From contig JAESSK010000345.1 of the NCBI GenBank assembly GCA_016764155.1, positions 1-6,939 on the forward strand: a stretch of DNA of 6,939 nucleotides, in the 5' to 3' direction. Within the stretch, counting starts at the first letter, position 1. Every line of letters starts with the position of its first letter. The notes under the pieces were generated by a model that was not told the origin of the DNA, did not search any database, and saw only the letters and a program-made list of their open reading frames with translations. The position numbers were made by a program, and so were the translations under genes. The stretch is from Rhizobiaceae bacterium. Its GTDB lineage: Bacteria > Pseudomonadota > Alphaproteobacteria > Rhizobiales > Rhizobiaceae. Below are positions 5,801 through 6,939 of this stretch, one piece after another.

Positions 5801-6406
5801 TTGGCGAGAGTCGAAGCAAAAGTGGACGGAATTGATGCGGAAGATCGCATGCGTGCTGATCTTTACGGAATGCTTGCGCGTGTGCTTTTTAGCCGCCCAG
5901 ATCAATCTCAACTCAAAAATTTGTCAGCACTTTCAGGTGACGATAGCGACATGGGCCGTGCATTTAATGCGCTGGCTAAAGTTGCGTCGGCTACCACAAG
6001 CGATATCGCTGGTGAAGAGTATGATGGCTTGTTCATTGGAATGGGTCGTGGCGAGCTTTTGCCGTTTGGTTCATATTATCTCACCGGATTCCTCAATGAG
6101 AAACCACTGGCAAAATTGCGAAGTTCCATGCGTGAACTTGGTATTGAACGTCAGAAAGATGTGAAGGAGCCTGAGGATCATATCGGTTCCCTGATGGAAA
6201 TGATGTCTAATTTGATCATTGGAACTTATGGCGAACCGGCATCGGTGACGACACAGCGGGAATTTTTTGCCACGCATATTGAGCCTTGGGCCGGGCATTT
6301 TTTCAAGGATTTGGAAGCCGCTGAATTGAGCAGGCTTTATCAGCCGGTTGGTGCTATCGGGCGGTTATTTGTCGAGACTGAAACACGCGCGTTTTCTATG
6401 GAGTGA
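5801..6406 (+). CDS. TorD/DmsD-family chaperone for the Tat-exported formate dehydrogenase
   Basis: A 201-residue, all-helical cytoplasmic chaperone of the TorD family, which binds the twin-arginine signal of a molybdoenzyme until its cofactor is inserted. Family marks seen: EEYDGLFIGMGRGELLPFGS at 72-91 (consensus Y..LF.G.G.....P..S), Y-L-GFLNEKPLAKLR near 93-107, RELGIERQ at 111-118, and the hallmark EPEDHI at 123-128 followed by a Met-rich helix (LMEMMSNL). Length is normal for the family. The start is TTG with GGAGGA upstream. It is the first gene of a group that continues with a small Tat protein and the probable FDH catalytic subunit, so that subunit is the likely client (inferred from context). 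The promoter candidate and repeats at 5659-5727 probably control it. Confidence 0.9.
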   Translation: MARVEAKVDGIDAEDRMRADLYGMLARVLFSRPDQSQLKNLSALSGDDSDMGRAFNALAKVASATTSDIAGEEYDGLFIGMGRGELLPFGSYYLTGFLNEKPLAKLRSSMRELGIERQKDVKEPEDHIGSLMEMMSNLIIGTYGEPASVTTQREFFATHIEPWAGHFFKDLEAAELSRLYQPVGAIGRLFVETETRAFSME

Positions 6407-6496
6407 GTTTCCGGTACGCGTTTTATGGGTGCGAATTTGCACCTGCTGAGTGGAAGCCCCAGGTGGGTTTTGAAAGAGAAGAAGAAGGAGGGCCAT
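6407..6496 (+). other. Short spacer between the chaperone and Tat-protein genes
   Basis: Ninety bases with no promoter I can support, consistent with one transcript. A short CACCTG/CAGGTG stem (6440-6445 with 6460-6465, 14-base loop) is present but weak. AGGAGG (6486-6491) is a strong ribosome site for ATG 6497 and excludes the in-frame ATG at 6425. Confidence 0.5.
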
Positions 6497-6694
6497 ATGA
6501 GTAAGAGTGAAAATAAAGGGTCTGTTGAAGCACGCCGGAGTTTTCTAAAACTCGCAGGCGCTGGCACCGTTCTTGGTGGTGCTGCGATTGTGGTTGGTGG
6601 AAATGCGCAGGCAGAAGAAGTGCTTGAGACCGAAGGTAGCGGGTACCGTGAAACGGCGCACGTGAAGAAATATTACGAGCTGACCCGGTTTTAG
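6497..6694 (+). CDS. Small twin-arginine protein, 'formate dehydrogenase region TAT target' type
   Basis: A 65-residue protein with a Tat signal: ARRSFLKLAG at 12-21, a glycine/alanine hydrophobic core to about 35, and an AQA cut site at 37-39. The mature part is only about 26 residues. It ends with YRETAHVKKYYELTRF (50-65), which fits the motif I recall for this family, Y-[HRK]-x-[TS]-x-H-[IV]-x-x-[YF]-Y (TIGR02811, from memory). These proteins are always found near FDH subunit genes; their role is unknown, perhaps a small subunit or assembly factor exported with the enzyme. The start is set by AGGAGG 5 bases upstream. It lies between the chaperone and catalytic-subunit genes, the usual order. 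Confidence 0.9.
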   Translation: MSKSENKGSVEARRSFLKLAGAGTVLGGAAIVVGGNAQAEEVLETEGSGYRETAHVKKYYELTRF

Positions 6695-6714
6695 GGTCTC
6701 GGCCCTAACGGGTC
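6682..6714 (+). other. Two-step hairpin across the stop codon of the small Tat gene
   Basis: GACCCG (6682-6687) pairs with CGGGTC (6709-6714), and TTAGGG (6691-6696) pairs with CCCTAA (6703-6708); there is a 3-base bulge and a 6-base loop. The TAG stop (6692-6694) lies in the inner stem. Only TT follows, so full termination is unlikely; attenuation or mRNA stabilisation fits better. Confidence 0.5.
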
Positions 6715-6726
6715 TTGAAATTGCTT

Positions 6727-6743
6727 GCGGCGTTTGGCGCCGC
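6727..6743 (+). other. GC-rich hairpin upstream of the FDH catalytic-subunit gene
   Basis: GCGGCG (6727-6732) and CGCCGC (6738-6743) flank a TTTGG loop. A few wobble pairs may extend the stem. There is no T run directly after it. Together with the hairpin at 6682-6714 it gives two structured elements in the 153-base gap before ATG 6848. Confidence 0.5.
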
Positions 6744-6847
6744 GGGTGTTGAGATTTCACTTTTCGCTTTTGTAATTCGTTTGAGCGAATGAAAATTTTT
6801 TAAGATGCATGGCGCAATTTTGTACCGTGCAAATTGGGAGAATTAGC

Positions 6848-6939
6848 ATGCTACGGAAGAAGGTAGGTGGGGTTGCTAGAGGCCCCCGTCTGTCATCAAC
6901 CATTACAGCAAGTGCAGGTGCTACCGTTAACCGGAGAGA
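6848..6939 (+). CDS. Probable formate dehydrogenase catalytic (alpha) subunit, first 30 codons
   Basis: The frame opens at ATG 6848 with GGGAG (6836-6840) 7 bases upstream and stays open to the window edge. It begins MLRKKVGGVARGPRL and reaches VNRR at 27-30, with the next codon starting GA (Asp or Glu): a basic leader of about 28 residues before a twin-arginine pair. This matches the long basic pre-Tat leader I know from alphaproteobacterial FDH alpha subunits (MLxKK...R..L...DRR.FL). The Mo/W-bis-MGD and Fe-S domains would lie outside the window, so the assignment rests on leader style and on the chaperone and small Tat genes upstream. It would oxidise formate in the periplasm and pass electrons to an Fe-S subunit and a cytochrome b subunit. 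Another Tat-exported molybdoenzyme is the main alternative. Confidence 0.75.
   Translation, partial: MLRKKVGGVARGPRLSSTITASAGATVNRR

Noticed and set aside
6425..6496. Upstream in-frame ATG for the small Tat protein
   Set aside because: It would add 24 residues before the Tat motif, while AGGAGG sits just before ATG 6497 and the resulting 65-residue length fits the family.

Overview
The window looks like chromosomal DNA from an alphaproteobacterium of moderate GC. This is inferred from the gene families and order: a formate dehydrogenase (FDH) cluster with a TorD-like chaperone followed by a tiny Tat-signal protein, and exported caspase-family proteins with W-S/YP-G-F repeats. The genus cannot be named from the sequence.

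Layout. (1) 1-414, minus strand: the first 138 codons of an aldo/keto reductase that runs off the left edge. (2) 600-1490, plus strand: an NMT1/THI5-like periplasmic-binding-fold protein without a signal peptide, divergent from the reductase. (3) 1491-1967: a long non-coding stretch with a perfect 9-bp inverted repeat, a possible 20-codon hydrophobic ORF and a TTGACA promoter candidate. (4) 1968-3674 and 3846-5528: two tandem paralogous exported caspase-like (C14-type) proteins, each with an intact His/Cys dyad, two W-S/YP-G-F repeats, a peptidoglycan-binding-like segment and a basic tail. Their upstream regions share blocks too, so the duplication carried its promoter. (5) 5529-5800: a possible 28-codon single-membrane-span ORF, then an AT-rich control region with a tandem repeat of about 32 bp and a perfect extended -10 (TGTTATAAT). 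(6) 5801-6939: the start of an FDH operon, with a TorD-family chaperone (TTG start), a 65-residue Tat-signal protein of the 'formate dehydrogenase region TAT target' type, two GC-rich hairpins, and the first 30 codons of the probable FDH catalytic subunit.

How they work together. The right-hand genes fit one pathway: the chaperone guards the Tat-exported molybdo/tungsto enzyme during cofactor insertion, and the small Tat protein is a conserved companion of unknown role. The caspase pair is probably a separate module acting in the envelope: it has signal peptides and a wall-binding-like segment, but no recognised substrate or partner here. The reductase and the binding-fold protein show no evident link to either module.

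The most unusual part is the caspase pair. The catalytic domains are about 81% identical by hand alignment with no indel over the first ~380 residues, while the linkers and C-terminal tails have diverged completely.
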